A stretch of 40,000 bases of DNA from Clostridium isatidis (GTDB taxonomy: Bacteria; Bacillota; Clostridia; Clostridiales; Clostridiaceae), in assembly GCF_002285495.1 (NCBI RefSeq), contig NZ_CP016786.1:155001-195000 (forward strand). Reading direction: 5' to 3'. Made by a program: the position numbers and the translations under genes. The notes beneath the pieces are model-generated. The model was given only the letters and a program-made list of their open reading frames with translations. It had not been told where the DNA came from and made no database searches. This document shows, piece after piece, positions 39,522 through 40,000 of the stretch; within the stretch, counting starts at the first letter, position 1; each line of letters begins with the position of its first letter.

Positions 39522-40000
39522 ATGAAAAAGCAGTTTAGTGATTTTAAAGATTTCATAAAGGAAAAAAAGGTAGCAGTTGTAGGTATAGGAGTTAGTAATA
39601 TACCTTTAATAAGATTTTTAGTTAAGCTTGGAGCAGTTGTAACGGCCTTTGATCAAAAAACTAGAGAAGAGTTGGGGGAAATTGCTGATGAATTTGATAG
39701 TTTATCAGTTACCTTAGAATTAGGGGAAGGATATTTAGATAGACTAACAGGCTTTGAAGTTGTTTTTAAAACTCCTTCTATGAGAATAGATTCAGAAGCT
39801 TTAGTAAGGGCTAAAAATGAAGGTGCATACATAACTTCTGAAATGGAGGAGTTTGTTAGATATTGTAAAGGTAAAATTTTTGGGATAACAGGTAGTGACG
39901 GAAAAACAACAACTACTACAATAATATCAAAATTATTAAGTGAAGCTGGATATAAAACTTGGGTAGGGGGAAATATAGGAACACCTTTATTTTCAAATGT
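39522..40000 (+). CDS. murD: UDP-N-acetylmuramoyl-L-alanine--D-glutamate ligase, N-terminal part
   Basis: The frame stays open for 159 codons to the window edge. MurD adds D-glutamate to UDP-MurNAc-L-Ala, the step after MurC. The visible part has a Rossmann N-terminal domain (KVAVVGIGVSNIPLIRFLVKLGA), the FKTPSMRIDSEAL region and the ATP loop GITGSDGKTTTTT, then the ISKLLSEAGYKTWVGGNIGTP segment shared by Mur ligases. MurD rather than MurC, E or F is indicated by GNIGTP and by the SPGM-like TPSMR position. I choose the second of two adjacent ATGs (39522), 6 nt after GGAGG; the first, at 39519, is nearer. A TATAAT at 39488-39493 is its likely -10. About two thirds of the gene lies outside the window. 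Confidence 0.92.
   Translation, partial: MKKQFSDFKDFIKEKKVAVVGIGVSNIPLIRFLVKLGAVVTAFDQKTREELGEIADEFDSLSVTLELGEGYLDRLTGFEVVFKTPSMRIDSEALVRAKNEGAYITSEMEEFVRYCKGKIFGITGSDGKTTTTTIISKLLSEAGYKTWVGGNIGTPLFSN

Overview
The window comes from an AT-rich, spore-forming member of the Firmicutes, most likely Clostridium in the strict sense. The evidence is the very low G+C, strong AAGGAGG-type ribosome binding sites, a large sporulation gene set (spoVG, spoVT, yabP, yabQ, spoIIE, a SpoVB-like flippase) and the gene order. That order follows the Bacillus subtilis segment purR-spoVG-glmU-prs-pth-mfd-spoVT-yabM-yabN-yabO-yabP-yabQ-divIC-yabR-spoIIE-tilS-hprT-ftsH-coaX-dus-lysS, with clostridial insertions. 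Nearly all genes point rightward; only punA, murC and a transposase point left.

Layout. 1-2.5 kb: leftward purine nucleoside phosphorylase and murC, with a 17-bp palindrome between them. 2.6-6.5 kb: purR, spoVG, glmU and prs. 6.7-10 kb: a two-component system followed by a membrane-anchored HtrA-like protein that lacks the catalytic histidine; this stands where B. subtilis has ctc. 10-15.3 kb: pth, mfd and a PrsA-like lipoprotein foldase. 15.5-21.6 kb: spoVT, a SpoVB-type flippase whose ribosome binding site lies in a 14-bp hairpin, mazG/yabN, HU, rqcP, yabP, yabQ, a divIC/ftsB gene with an apparent ATT start, and the S1 protein yabR. 21.7-23.6 kb: an IS1182-like insertion sequence with palindromic ends. 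23.7-24.4 kb: seven tRNA genes (Leu-fMet-Met-Leu-fMet-Met-Leu) formed by tandem duplication behind a perfect consensus promoter. 24.6-27 kb: spoIIE behind a promoter with a 21-bp spacer, as in B. subtilis. 27-27.4 kb: a structured non-coding repeat block. 27.4-31.2 kb: tilS, hpt and ftsH. 31.4-37.2 kb: fhs, coaX, dusB, greA and lysS. 37.3-37.6 kb: three tRNA-Asn genes. 37.7-39.3 kb: a T-box leader and glyS. 39.5 kb to the end: murD, cut by the window edge.

The genes fall into a few jobs: cell-wall precursor synthesis (glmU, murC, murD, flippase), purine, PRPP and one-carbon supply (punA, purR, prs, hpt, fhs), tRNA charging, modification and rescue (lysS, glyS, tilS, dusB, pth, rqcP, tRNAs), DNA and RNA upkeep (mfd, greA, HU), protein quality control (ftsH, PrsA-like, HtrA-like) and sporulation or division control. 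I see no phage, CRISPR or defence system. Most of the window is conserved core genome. The items most worth a second look are the pseudo-HtrA two-component operon, the ATT start of divIC, the hairpin over the flippase ribosome binding site, the structured repeat at 27.2 kb and the unusual expression platform of the glyS T-box.
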